Source: Prostheceraeus crozeri
Taxonomy: Eukaryota; Platyhelminthes; Polycladida; Euryleptidae
Assembly (NCBI GenBank): GCA_907163375.1
Contig: CAJQUW010001652.1
Coordinates: 1 to 64,000 of the forward strand
Length of the DNA: 64,000 bases
Reading direction: 5' to 3'
Shown: piece by piece, positions 23,093 to 35,385 of the stretch
How positions within the stretch are numbered: position 1 is the stretch's first letter
Layout of the letters: each line of letters begins with the position of its first letter
Made by a program: the position numbers and the translations under genes
Notes under the pieces: generated by a model
The model's database searches: none
What the model was told of the DNA's origin: nothing
What the model saw: only the letters and a program-made list of their open reading frames with translations

Positions 23093-26000
23093 CGGTGAAA
23101 ATTTTCAATATAAGATCACTTTGCCACACTTTGGTTTAGCAGTTTGGTTTAAAACCTTCTAATCAATACTAACAAATGCTGCTTAAAATAAATTACAACA
23201 TCTTGCTAAATCTAATTAGTTCAAACCAGGTGCTTCTATCATCAATGGCATGATTAGGAGAAATTCAACATCGGCTCAGGCGACTCTAGACTGTGATCTG
23301 ATGTGCATTATGTTTTTGAAAAGGAAAACAAAAACTTCTCGACTAAGAAAATACTAATTCAGTGTGATTAAGACATAATTGACATGATCATGAACAAGAT
23401 TCAGATCAACGTGTTAAATGCCTTGAAGTAGAATATCTTACCTGAATACTTCTATTCTTAAGTGCTGATCTCGCATCAAGTGTGTAAACTGTCATAGTGT
23501 GTTTCATAGGACGCATGTTTTTATGTGTTAGGTGGTGTAGAAAAGAAATGTATTTTCAGAAAGTCTACGTAGTTGTAGTTCGCGTGAATATTACTAGTCA
23601 GTTGTGCTGAAAACAAACTTACCACAATGTGTTGGTTTCGTCTGATAAAACTGATTTTAAGTTAATCAATACATTATATTGAGTGTGTGAGAGCGCTAAA
23701 ATTCTGGTTACCGACAGCTTGTGGATTTGTTAAATTTCAAAAAATTCTCCCAATGAGTTGATGGAGAGCCCATGTCAAAATTGAACTTAAAAAATTTTTT
23801 GTATTGCTTTTATTCAAGCTAACTTGAAGTATGTCACTGAATGAGCAAAATAGCTCTCTAATTCCCTAGAAAGGCGTCAAAAAGAAGAGTTAAATGATAG
23901 ATAGATATTGAAGCTAGTAGATTACATGATTATTCATTGTGGTCAAAAATTGGATTAATATGCATTTCTACCGTTTCAAAATCCGATTTTTAATCCAAAT
24001 GTGGGTCTCCTGGCTTGCCTATCACTTCGTATTATGTTTTTGTCGCTTTAAGAACACTTGTGCTTTCTTAACGTCAGAAGTAAAACGGTGATGTAACATT
24101 TGAGGAACTTAATTAACAACAAGCCCCCTGAAGCGCCCGCAATTCATGTATTAGATAAAGTGGATGATGATTTGAAATATTCAATTATCCGAAGAAACAA
24201 TATGATGCGATGATATCCTAAGTGCCTGTTAGTGAGGAAAGGTCAGTGCTAAATAGAAATTGTAAGAATATCGATCGATATTATTTTTGCTCAAACTTCC
24301 GTTAAATGTTGAAAAATGTCGGGTCCTCAGCCCATTGCCCAGAACGGCAGGACAGAATCAAAATAAAGGGCAATATGAAATCCATAGATCGATCGAATAG
24401 ACTTTGTTATGTGACAGTAGATTTAACATATTATTATTCACACTCACTTATCACCATCTTATCCTTATCTCTGCTAGTGGTCACCTACTTATTTCTTAAG
24501 AAATGAAGTGTCCCATCTGATGTATCATGTGACTTCAATTCAAATCGAAGGATTCTGACTTCTACACTCCATTCTGATAAACGAGGAGTTCTAATACACT
24601 ATGTTCATTAATTTGAAAGTCAATTAGTCTTTTGTCTATACTCTCGTGTCGCTGGTATGTTGTACACTCAAGTAGTTGTAATTATTATTCGATTTTGTAC
24701 AACTTCATTCTGTTAATAATATTTTCAGTCGATTCTAAACTCATTTTCTTAAAAGATTGATTTTCTGATTTTGTGATTTGATAACAATCGATAATATATA
24801 CACAATCCTGCAACTGTGGATCGATTTAATTTGTAGTTTTAACAGCGTTGTTCATTCTTCCATTTCAATGTTGTGTAACATCTGAACGTTGTATTCTTTC
24901 GTGTTATATCTAACGAACCGAAGTTGACAGTGAAGTAGTGAATTCATTGTAAAGCCTATCCATTGATGTTCCCTGTGTCATACCTGCCTCTTGTTCTTGC
25001 CTTTATCAACCTGTACACTTACTAAAAATAAGGAGTGTGATAATTATGACTTGATTTCAGCTCGGTTCTAATGTAAATTTGTTGCTTTAAAACACGACAT
25101 TTTATTATCAAAGTATGAGATAACATGTTACACACCTTTCTCAAGCGATGAAAAGTTGCATGTTGACTTACATCTTCTTCACATGAAATTGATGTGTCTT
25201 TAATCATATGTTTAAATAGATTATATGCTGGGAAATTCTCTCTTGAGCTATTACGGTTTATGTGTTGCAAACTTTCTTTTGAAAGCAGGGACTGCAATTT
25301 TCCGGTAAAAACCGGAAATCCGGTATTTTCGGACGATTTTTGTTGGGTCCTGAGATTCGCTCAAAAATGATGTTTTCAGAGAGGGGGGTAGGGTAAGGCT
25401 TGATTTTCGGCTGAACATAAAAATTCATCAATTTATCTGAATTTTTCAGTTTTGCTTTAAAAGAATGTAAACCATGAGAGTGTCTCCCACCTTTTATAAT
25501 GTAATTGTTTGACTCTTTCTCATTGTCTCATCTGTATATACTTGTGCATGTAGATGTAGGGGTAACTTTATCTAGTCAGTGTTTAGAATGTACGTAAATA
25601 TACGTGAATATGTAAATGTACGTACAGTATGCACTAATCCCAATATTGAGTCCTTATGCAAGGAAATCCAATTCGAAAGATGACACACATAATTGGTATT
25701 AGTGTTTGTGATGTAGATACATGTACATCTGTCCTTAATTGGCTTTGGCTTATTATGATTTATTGATAGTTTTATTGAGCTAACGAAGAAGTTAGCGAAC
25801 TGCCACTGCTCGTCGTTACTCGTGGATGCTAATTCTTACCCCTTCATTGAATCATTCCGGTAGAAGAGTCACCGTTAGACTGTAAAGAATGAATATGAAG
25901 ACCGATCGAGAAATATTTAAACAAGCGATGATGTACTGTACCTATATATAGCCTGTGTCTTATGCAGGCATTTATCCCGAAATTATGATACTCAATATAA

Positions 26001-26818
26001 ATTTTTCTTTGAAAAATTGTCATTCTCACTTATGTTTTGTTCAAATGCGATTTCGTTGGACTCGTTCCTTGTTGCCTCATGGTCGTTCTTGTTTTTGCTT
26101 CGAGTTACAGCATGTACAGCAAATGTTGAGTGGGGAACTGGTTTGAAGTAAGTAACTTGCACTGTACATAATTGTGTACTACAAAATACTGAAAAGCTAC
26201 AGGGAATACATGTAGTCTATCATGAATTCCTATATAGATAGGCATACTTATCAAAGATCTTAACGCAGAATTTGTCAATCTTCAATATATTTAATGAACA
26301 TATCAGACTATACGCATACATGTATACTCAGTCAAAAGTTTCACATACATTATTAGGAAATGTTGATTTCATCGCATGACGAAGCTTAAATTACAGCAAC
26401 TACGATCTATCATACTGTAATGTACGGTAGCCTATTTCGATAACTTTGATTATGCTATTTTGATTAGGCCCAACTTAAGCTTTCCCCCTTCAAAGTATAG
26501 GGGTGATTATTGTTGCTGAGTATAATTGTTGTTACGCACAGATAAGTTTATGGAAGTTAATCGAATTTCTACAAAGTTTCTGTTTGATAAGACTCCGACT
26601 CCGGCCAAAATGATAGGACTCCGACTCCGAAATCCTGATAGAAAGTGATCATTTTCACACTATTGATTAAAAAGAAAAGTATAGATCACAAAGGACACTA
26701 CTATGTGCGTGTAAAGTGATGATTGTTCAAAAATATCGTTTTGCATAAATGCATTATTTATATGTATGACTTTATGAAACAACTTTGTGTAACACAATCA
26801 ATTTCCACTTCCAGGTTT

Positions 26819-29320
26819 ATGGCGTTTCACAAGAAAATTCGGAGAGATGAATTATTTGATGATTCAACAGTGAAGAATAAGTTTCGATGGCCATGGATGG
26901 ATAAAGAAGTAGGAGGTGAACTAGTGGAGAGATGGTGCAGAAAGACTTTAACTCCAGGGATATGCGTGTGTGTCCTGTGCTGTGACTCAGTCATTAACTA
27001 TGGAAGTACTGGATTTCGTAGTCTTGAACAGCATGCAAAGTCTGCCAAACACAAAGATAATTTGAAATCGATTGCTTGTTGTAGTGTTAGTGGCGGTGAG
27101 ACCCTTGTGACCTCTAATCAGACTGTCAGTGTTTCTGATAGAAAGACAAATATGGAAGCCATGCTTTTGACGTTTTTAGCTGAAAATCGGCTTCCCAATT
27201 CACTTTGTGAAAATCTAGTGGCTTTCGTGAAAGAAGCTGTGAAGGATCCTGCAGCTGTTCAACAGATGTCTGTCAGTGCAAGTGCAGCTAGTTATAAGAT
27301 AGCAATTGGTCTGAAAACGTATTGGGAAAACCAGCTTGCTGAAATTCTGAGATCATCTCAGTTCAGTTTGACAGTGGATGAGAGCACTTCCACCAGCAAT
27401 CAACGTGTTCTGGCATTACTTGTCAATTACTTCTCCGAATCAGAAGGAAAGGTACTTTGTGAACACTTGCGATGTGTCCAACTTGAGGCTGTGGACGCTG
27501 AGAGCATTGAAAATGCAATTATGAATGTTTTGACCGAATTGGATATACCTTTGAGCAATTTAGTGTCCATTCACAGCGATAGTTGCAATGTGATGCGCGG
27601 AATTCACAACGGCGTTTGTACACGCTTACGGCGTCGTATACCATCTTTGATTGACACTGGTGGTGATGTTTGCCACACAATCCACAACGCTTCTTCCAAA
27701 CTTACTCGCCATTTCGATGAACGAGTCGAATCATTGCTCGATCACCTCCACGTTGACAGACAAGAAGGAAGTGTCAATCAAGCTGTTGAAACGATAGGTG
27801 CTATCATTGGTGTGACTGTTTGAGTCATCGTTGGCTTTCCTCTTTACCTTTGGTCGAATAACTATTGAAGGAACTCGATGTAGTGACTCTCTTCTATTCT
27901 GCTTTCTTTGATGGTGTGAATAGAGATTCAATCATTCACGGAATCTTCAAGCGACTCGGTGTCTTACCTGCAGGACAGAGCAAAATCCTGGAAATAGTGA
28001 AAGACGCAAAAGCTAAAACTTCGACAAAGATGAATTCGAAGGCTGGATCAGCAATGAACTCAAGGCGCTCAGAAATTGTCAAAGAACTGTTTACACTTCG
28101 CCGGGAGACCTTACTGCTTTTGCAGTATTATCAACAAATTTACCGAATTTTGGACGAGTACGTGAAACTTCTTCAGAGTTCAAAACCACTGATGCACGTC
28201 ATTTTACCCAGTCTGCGCCTTCTTGTGAGAAGACTGAGCATTTACTTCGTCAAGGGAAGCAAGATCGACAAAGTAGATCAGAATTCAATTGGGAATGCAG
28301 AGAATCACATCGCGACCGAAAACGTATTTTCCGACTTACAAGCTGTCAAACGCTTCGGGAAAAATGACGAAAGGCTTCGTAGCTTGCAAGAGAAGGCATT
28401 GAAGGGTTTGATATCATGTGTCCAATACCTCATGAAAAAGCTCCCCTTTTCGTGTGACTCTTTAACTGCATTTCAAGGATTGAATCTCGAAAACCGTAAA
28501 CTGGATGGAACTTCAGCGGAACTGGACTCACTCGTCGATTTGCTTGCGCCCACCGCCCTGTTAGGTGAAGATGAAGTCGGCCAGGCGAAAGCAGAAGCTC
28601 GTCATTACATTTCTTTGGAAGACGTTCCACGGCAGTCTGAGCCCAATGGAGAACAAATGGCAATCGATCAATGGTGGAATTCGGTTCTTACATTAAGGAA
28701 TCCAACCACAAACATGCCTGCCTTTCCTTGCTTTGGAAGAATAGTTAGGTCAGCCCTGACATGCTTCACTGGGCCTTCGATCGAGGGTGTGTGTCACGGC
28801 CATGAACGTGACTCAGACTAAAAGCCGTCCAAATCTTGAAATCGACGGCATATCAGCCTCAATCACGGCACAGTACCGTAAGAAGGTGTATGGAGATTGT
28901 GTGAAGCAATTTCGACTCCAGGATCCCAAACGAACACCAGTTCAAAAACAACTCCTTTCCAACATTCGAAAAGCCTGGAAAATTCGAGTGGAAGATCAGA
29001 AAAGAGAAAGGGAGCGTAAAGCAACAGCAGTCAAGTTGAATGACGCTGCCAGAGCAAAACTTGAAGCTGCTGTCGAACAACGCAGAAAGGTTATTCAAGA
29101 GAGGCGACTGTCCTTGAAGATTTTATCCAGGACCCTGAACGATCAGAAGCGACGACTTCACAACCTACCAAGAATAAAGAGGAAGAGAGTCATTCCCGAT
29201 GGTGCTGATGCTGCTGAAGCTTCTGATCCTGTTGTTCAAAATTTCCCTTCTCTGATGGAAGGTCCCCCAAAAAGCAAGAAAATGAAACAATCAGACATCT
29301 CTTCCTTCTTTCGAAGATAA
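26819..29320 (+). pseudogene. hAT transposase with BED-like zinc finger and C-terminal PIP-box-like motif
   Basis: The start ATG at 26819 follows a good acceptor (TTTCCACTTCCAG), so a 5' leader intron is possible. Domains: a zinc finger (CVLCCDSVI ... HAKSAKHKDNL); the RNase-H core with SLTVDESTSTSN, IPLSNLVSIHSDSCNVMRG and DVCHTIHNAS; SHRWLSSLP; the C-terminal dimerisation region near CFTGPSIEG and SRPNLEIDGISASITAQ; then a long basic helix and a final QSDISSFF (29288-29311), which fits the PCNA-binding PIP-box consensus QxxIxxFF. Damage: a frameshift near 27815-27825, a TAA at 27859 and a frameshift near 28785-28800. The full protein would be ~830 residues. Confidence 0.85.
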
Positions 29321-29645
29321 CTTGACGGACTATGTTTCTAATTTTATATCTTAATCCTTATTCAAGATCCAAACGCGTTTATTAGTTCGTTTCAATCAAA
29401 TGATAGATTCAAATGATCTTTTTGTATCAATCGAAAAGATAAATAGAAATAACTTTTCAAAAGCTTGACCTAACCTTATGCTACCAAAAATTGACGTTCT
29501 ATGATACGCTTTGTGTTATTAGATCAAAATATTAATCAGAAACCATTTTCTATTGGTTTGCTTTATTGAAGACTGATCGACGAATAACCAATCAACTGTT
29601 TAATTGTATCTTGATAACGATTAAGATATTTTTGATAGTTTATTC

Positions 29646-30115
29646 TGAAGGGAGTGTCCTGAATTGTTATCTGAAGTTCAAAGACGAATCTGAAATATGT
29701 AGCCCCCACTAACTGTAGTTTGTGCATTGTTCAAGCATGCTGATATGTTTTTGCACCTGATTAAATCTCTACAAACCACGTTTATCGAATTGTTTTTTAG
29801 TATACCGTAAGCGTATTTTGACACTGTTGTTTCCGGGTAATTAAATATCATTAAAGATAAGATGTTATTGATTTATGTTGAAATAGATCGTGGAGTATCT
29901 GTGATAAGTTATCTTAAAGTCAAAGACTGAAATATGTTGTCTGTACATATTTTTGATATTGTTCAAACATGCTGATGTATTTTGACCTGATTTTATCTCT
30001 ACAAATCACGTTTATCGAATTGTTTTTAGTATACCATAAGCGTAGTTTAATACACTATCATTTCCGGTAATTGCATGTATATTAAAAGACGAGATGTTAC
30101 TGAGTTATGTTGGAA
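29646..30115. repeat. 230-bp tandem duplication inside the hAT
   Basis: Two copies in a row, offset by ~230 bp. ACGTTTATCGAATTGTTTTT occurs near 29778 and 30008, and neighbouring phrases match with small differences. Confidence 0.8.
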
Positions 30116-30324
30116 TAAATCATTCATTTCATCATTCGATGCTTTTAACTGATGATGTAGACTTTTACCAGTAGATTAAGTACATATTGAACAATCTGTG
30201 AACAATATTCATAATTGGGAACGAACTAAGAACCGAAATCATGAGACAGGTAGGACTATTACTTGCGTTCCGCGTTATTATTAGGAAAACATGACATTAT
30301 TATTAGTAAGATAACATTTCTTAG

Positions 30325-30500
30325 GAAGTCAGGAAGTTTTGCCTGAGACGCTTTCAGAAACATTAATTTTACATCGCTTACACTCCCAAAAGGTTCGAGG
30401 TTTCGCCTGCGGCGATTTAGAAGCATCAAAATTCCACCATTTCCGCTGTCAATAACCTCGAGGTTGCGCCTGCGGCGCTTTCAAAGCATCTGAACTTCAA
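30325..30500. repeat. ~63-bp subterminal repeats of the hAT
   Basis: Three units recognised by GCCTGAGACGCTTTCAG near 30342, GCCTGCGGCGATTTAGAAG near 30406 and GCCTGCGGCGCTTTCAAAG near 30468. Subterminal repeats are commonly transposase-binding sites in hAT elements. Confidence 0.65.
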
Positions 30501-31679
30501 ATTTTAATTTCGGTGCTCAAACGTGTGATACCATCAGCGGGTGAAAATGAGGCGGACCATCCCCGCGATAAACTAGGCTTATAAATACCTTTTCTTTGCA
30601 ATTCCAAAAGTTTTTGATTTTCCGGTATTTCGGCAATTACGAATTGCAGTCCCTGTTTGAAAGCGTCGTGATCAAAATACAGTTTTCTCTATCAATATGA
30701 AATATTATCATGCTGCTGTGCTTATTTGATTAACCATGTTCTTTGATTATTAAGTTATTAAAGTTAATTCTTGATGATGATTCTGCTCACTTTGAAACCA
30801 ATACCCGATAAGATGAATAAATTCAAATATTTCTCTTGACAATACTAAGATTGCATACGCTTTTTAAATTGTATGATATTCATGTTTTGGAGTCCTATTA
30901 TCCAGTCGTAGTTTGAAAAGCGCTTACCAACCCTTCGTAGTTATTAAAGACTAACTTCGAGCGTTAAATGGTCTTAGTTACACTTTAGATACGAGTATTT
31001 TTAAATCAAATGTAGCTGCTGGTACTAAAAGCAGTCAGACAGATTTTCAACATAATGAAATTTCGTTTAAACAGCATAATGCCATTCGTTCAAAGAATAG
31101 GCGGTGCTGTTGTATTAGAAAGCTTCTATCCCCTGATGCGGCCTGTGTAGTTGAAAGTTTGGGAATATTTAGATACTGCAGTAGTATCGGCTTTTTATGA
31201 CTACTACTATATGACAGTTTTACCGCATTTCTTTTAATAATACACACATCAAAACTAATCTATTGATTATAAGTGTATCGCTGTAGAATTGCAAATCCAT
31301 ATAGCACAATGCGAATGCACAAATGTATTGACCGAGCGCTGTAGAACATTTAGCTTTCCATTCTCATGTCACTCGAGGTCTGATTGAATAATGCGAACAT
31401 ACAGAGAATTCGGTCTTGCGGTCGCTTCAACCGAGTCACATTTTATGACACTGTTTGAGTTCTCAGTCTGGTTGAGTAACAAGCTTCCCAACGAGCCCGA
31501 GAAACGAGTATTGTTTCGAGCCCGTACATCCTTCATTCTAAGAATTTGTTCATTATTTATAAGGCTCAGGTTCATCCTATGATCACAGACTCAGAGAGCC
31601 TGTGGTGGAGCTTTGCTCACACAATTGGTCATCAGGCCCTCGGAGCAATTCAGATATGCTTGACTGTAATGTTAGATAG

Positions 31680-32110
31680 AGATTCATTAGTGATATTCGG
31701 CTGACAGATAGTGTCAATGTCACATCGAATTTGGCATCACTCAGACACCGTAGAGCAGTCTCCTGTCTTTCCCTCTTCTATCGCTGTTATCATGGTCTTC
31801 AGATAGTCATTAGTTATGACTGAGAATTATTGCACAGTCTTTTCTATACATGCTTTGTACAACATCATCTTTCTAGACTCTTCTCCAAATTACGGAAAAA
31901 AGGACTCGGTTCTGTTACTCAATGTCCTCTTACCAGATACTTAAGAGGAAACGATTACGCAAATCCATGCTTCTTCTCCGATCCTCGCATCGAGCATTTC
32001 AGGAGCTTCTTTCATAGAACAGCAAGGTTGAGGAATAAACTTCTTTTGGAGGCATTTCCAATCTGCTAGTGCTGTTGACGCTTTCAAGTGAGCTCTCAAT
32101 AAGCTTTCAC
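31680..32110 (+). pseudogene. LINE (CR1/L2-group) C-terminal fragment
   Basis: The plus strand reads VTSNLASLRHRRAVSCLSLF YRCYHGLQ and, after a frame change, HFRSFFHRTARLRNKLLLEA FP, the layout of the LINE C terminus (xSLxHRRxVxxLSxFYKIxxG ... RxxFFxRxxxLWNxLPxxxF). It is followed by a short 3' tail. Confidence 0.6.
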
Positions 32111-32767
32111 TTGACTCCATAGAAAGTCGATAATTTGAAGGCTTTATGTTCAGTAAATTTCAGCTATTAATGCTATCTTGATTTTTCCAATTTCATTTGT
32201 CATGATTTTTCATTTGTCAGCACTTATATTTCTACCCTTGCCAGTTTTGCAATTATTAGCCATGACTCTCTTATAATACATTTTGATTCCTCATATTCTA
32301 TTCTACTTTTCTATTTCTTCACCTATAGTCTTCTTATCTTCAATATTCTGTCATCAGCCTCCTTAGTTATAGGGTTATGAGTAATATGTCTCCTTTCTAA
32401 GCTGTTAATTACTTAGTTCATGGTTATAGCTCCTTAATCATCCCCATTCGTCTCTCTTCAAGCTTTCCCGTCTTCTTCCCTCAACCTTTTGATACGAAAT
32501 TCTCATCAATTTTCTTTGTAGTAGTATATATGCACGGCTCTCATTCAAAGTAAAACATCAGCCGTTTCTGAAGTACTAGGGCTTATTTAACTGCCAAATA
32601 ACTGAAGCAAGAGCTCGACTTTCCCTGGAAACGAGCTAATACATGAAATACCCGGAACTAGTATCTATTTTCAATCAACTTACTGAGAACAAAGAAGACC
32701 AACGAAAGACCATTTTCTTACTTCAATTGAGTGTCTCCTGTAAGCAGCAGATCTGTAGTTATCGTTT

Positions 32768-32846
32768 TTCATGAGAGGTGTGTGATCATTAATGTTAATG
32801 ATGATTATTAAATCATTAACATTGATGATCACACACCTCTCATGAA
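32768..32846. repeat. Long near-perfect hairpin (35-bp arms)
   Basis: The arm 32768-32802 and its reverse complement 32812-32846 differ at one base. The loop is the nine bases GATTATTAA. No coding frame is involved. It could be a fold-back MITE or a small-RNA-type stem. Confidence 0.85.
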
Positions 32847-32959
32847 CAACCTTCAATCTGAAGATTTACATTTATTTTCATTATTTACATTTTGTTTGAA
32901 CGCATAAATTGTTAATGAGATTCGTCTGATTATACTTTTCCTTGTATATATTCTTTAAT

Positions 32960-33065
32960 GTATTTGTCACTTGTCAGTTGTCACTGAGGATGGTACGTCA
33001 TGCGTACTGAAACCCGTTTGACAATAAACCCTACTGAATCTCTACGGTGTATTTCAATTTACACA
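32960..33065 (+). mobile_element. Possible Penelope-type 3' tail
   Basis: TGAGGATGGTACGTCATGCG followed by a GAAACCCGTTTGACAATAAA phrase resembles the conserved 3' tail found after the GIY-YIG domain in many Penelope-like elements. It was recognised by similarity only. Confidence 0.35.
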
Positions 33066-34146
33066 TGCGTGTAATTGCATAAATGTATAAAAGTTTATGT
33101 ACAGTTAAATACATATCACACAGCATCAGTATTCAAAAATCGAAATGCTCTGTAACTTAATACATACGTAAAAATATATTTGAGTGAAGAAAGCACACTT
33201 GCATGTAATGTTAATTCAGATAAATTATATCGCACCTGCATAAATCTTAATGAAATATAATTTATTAAATAAACAAATGTAGTGCTTGCACCTGAATATA
33301 TTTTAATCTTGTATCATGTATTTCATAATGAGTTAATCAAGGAAATGAGAGTCTCAAAGCGTTGTAGCTCAGATGCGAAAGAACCCCGTAGATTACAGAT
33401 TTTACACATAATAGCTTAAATCTTGAGATTGCCGACGTATTTATAGTATATAGTTATACAGTTATACACGTTCCAGTAGTCTAGATTTCGTTCCATGTGT
33501 CATAAAATCCAATTTTGTAGTTTTAATTAGCTTTCCCATTTTTATAGTTTTTGCCAAGCCGTTTTTTACCTGTTTATGCCACTGGTATTTGCCACCCCTG
33601 GGAAAAAAACCTTGCAACTCTGGTTTGTTTATGCAGGACAACTATAATATACATGTATGTAAAAAACGAAAATTTTACGTCAATAATCCCCACGCTGGAG
33701 GCTTGAACGGCGTTGACATTGTCAGACTTTTCTGACCGATTGTTGTCCGAATGCTCTTCCTGTCGGCTTCCAATGATACTTTGGGGGCTCGACTACTGGA
33801 CCAGAAGATCACTTGGCCAATCACTTAAACTGTGCCATAAAGACCACGCTTGGAGTATGGGTAGTAGGGCTTGCTTGCACAGGTTGAAGCGCTCCTATTA
33901 TGGCAATGCTGAGCTGGGTGAAGGTAGAATTATTATCAGTTCTTTTTGATTTAGATCTTAACAAAATATCATGTTCCCAGCTTCTTAAATTCAAAATAGT
34001 TAGTATATCAATTTTCAATAGGTATTATGCCAAGATGTACCATCTAAAAAAGTCTAGTGTAAAAAATTTATGCAAGTCTTCACTTGCTAGGCAGTCACAA
34101 AAACTTCTTAATAAGGAATTTTTCAAGTAGTTGAAGGGTTGTATTC

Positions 34147-34282
34147 GCCATTTCCATCGATTGCAATTGCAGTGGCAATCCAAAACTCAAGAGAAATGAA
34201 TTGTTTCCACCGTCATGTGCTTCAGGCATTTTGCTGAATAACTATGATATTTAAGTTATTTCTTTGCCACAAATAACATGAA
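34147..34282 (+). repeat. 136-bp dispersed repeat, copy A
   Basis: Identical to 39623-39758 except for two bases. Non-coding. Both copies lie in introns of the same gene, in the same orientation. The flanks differ from copy B. Confidence 0.9.
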
Positions 34283-35085
34283 TAAGTGAATGTTCTAAAT
34301 ACTGCTGTAAGGAGTGGCTAAAAATATTATAATCATATTTATTATTGTGAAATTTTAAAATCTAGAAATATTATTATCATAATTATTATAGTGAGATTTG
34401 GCTTTTTTTGTGTGCAGTTATCTAAGTGGCCGTATCATTGGGTATTTTTTGGAAATTTTGCAATTGTATTTCTTGCATTGGTAAGGAGAAAAATTTCATT
34501 GTTCATCAACGGAATCAGTTTGTTTTATTGTAGTTTTCATAGCTAATCGTCACTGAACACTTTTTAGTAGGAGTGATTCGAATTACTAAAGTAATTTGCA
34601 ATTTTCTGGCCACGGTGCATATGTTAGGCTTGATATCGATGCTTTTGTTGATTACAGATTCACATAAATTGATTAGAACCAATTTACCAACGAATGTGCG
34701 CTATTTAGGAAAGTTAAGATGACGAATAAAATTTATAATGCTTGCATATTATGCATGTAAGATGAAGACTTCTTTGCAGCAATTGAATAATGCGATAGTA
34801 CATACCGAAAATAACATAAACGAGTAACATGCTACATGAAATAGAATATAATTAGGTGCTTTCATGAGGTGTATGATTTAATCAGGGCATGAATTATTTA
34901 TGAATTGTTTTTGCCTCAATGAAAGGTTGTTTTTGCTAAATGGGCTTTGTTCACGCTCATTCAAATGACCATGCTACTTCACAAATTAGGAATTTTGTCC
35001 AATAATTTTGTTTTAAAAAATTCGTCTAAATCTTCAAAACTTTCATACAGCATTGGATTTCATCATCTTTTAATTACATTCGCAG

Positions 35086-35203
35086 GGACTCCCAGCATAG
35101 AGCCTCTGAATCTTGGTTCGATTTATGGGCTACCTCTATTTGGTTCGGATGCAGTCGGTGTTACGTATGCCTTGACAACAAATAAATTTCCAAATTATTT
35201 TTC
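35086..35203 (+). CDS. Cadherin exon 4: repeat start
   Basis: Acceptor ACATTCGCAG at 35085, donor GTAAGT at 35204. It encodes TPSIEPLNLGSIYGLPLFGS and DAVGVTYALTTN, the latter like the DxDxGxNxxVxYxL opening of a cadherin repeat. Phase matches exons 3 and 5. The intron before it is 15.5 kb and carries the complete hAT element. Confidence 0.8.
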
Positions 35204-35385
35204 GTAAGTTTATTGACTTTCTACATTGATTAATAAAGGTACACGGAGTACATCTGCTGATTACCGAGTAATCGTAGCTATTTCATGCATTACTTTTTGT
35301 TATTGCATTACATAGGCTTGCGTTAGTTGCAGAGTGTGTTTAAGAAGGTATTTTACAAACATCAACAATTCTATTTTGGTTTTAG

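Larger units (their letters stand above)
22391..23158. mobile_element. Penelope-like element 3' ends in inverted pair
   Basis: Two ends of one Penelope-type retroelement face each other as an inverted repeat: 22391-22640 (minus sense) and 22878-23158 (plus sense), with ~240 bp between. By eye they differ at about nine sites over ~205 aligned bases. Both encode the end of a GIY-YIG endonuclease (LCKSDIDVAVIDRDINAI ... LCPSINNRE), the nuclease typical of these elements. The left copy extends further upstream, the right copy is 5'-truncated. Confidence 0.8.
25286..30655 (+). mobile_element. Complete hAT transposon with 8-bp TSD
   Basis: A 5370-bp element with 14-bp terminal inverted repeats CAGGGACTGCAATT at 25286 and, reverse-complemented, ending at 30655. 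It is flanked by a perfect 8-bp target duplication TTTGAAAG (25278-25285 and 30656-30663). Both features are diagnostic of hAT. It encodes a large transposase (26819-29320) and has subterminal tandem repeats on the right. It sits in sense orientation in cadherin intron 3. The perfect TSD points to a fairly recent insertion, though the transposase is already damaged. Confidence 0.92.
19591..35085 (+). other. Cadherin intron 3 (15.5 kb)
   Basis: The largest intron. It contains Penelope inverted ends (22.4-23.2 kb), a complete hAT (25286-30655), a LINE tail (31.7-32.1 kb), a long hairpin (32.77 kb), a Penelope-like tail (33.0 kb) and copy A of a 136-bp repeat (34.15 kb). In 19.6-22.3, 23.2-25.2 and 33.1-34.1 kb I see AT-rich DNA without recognised genes. 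Confidence 0.7.

Noticed and set aside
33590-33625. TTGCAACTCTG end resembling a hAT terminus
   Set aside because: No matching CAGAGTTGCA partner or 8-bp duplication found in the window.
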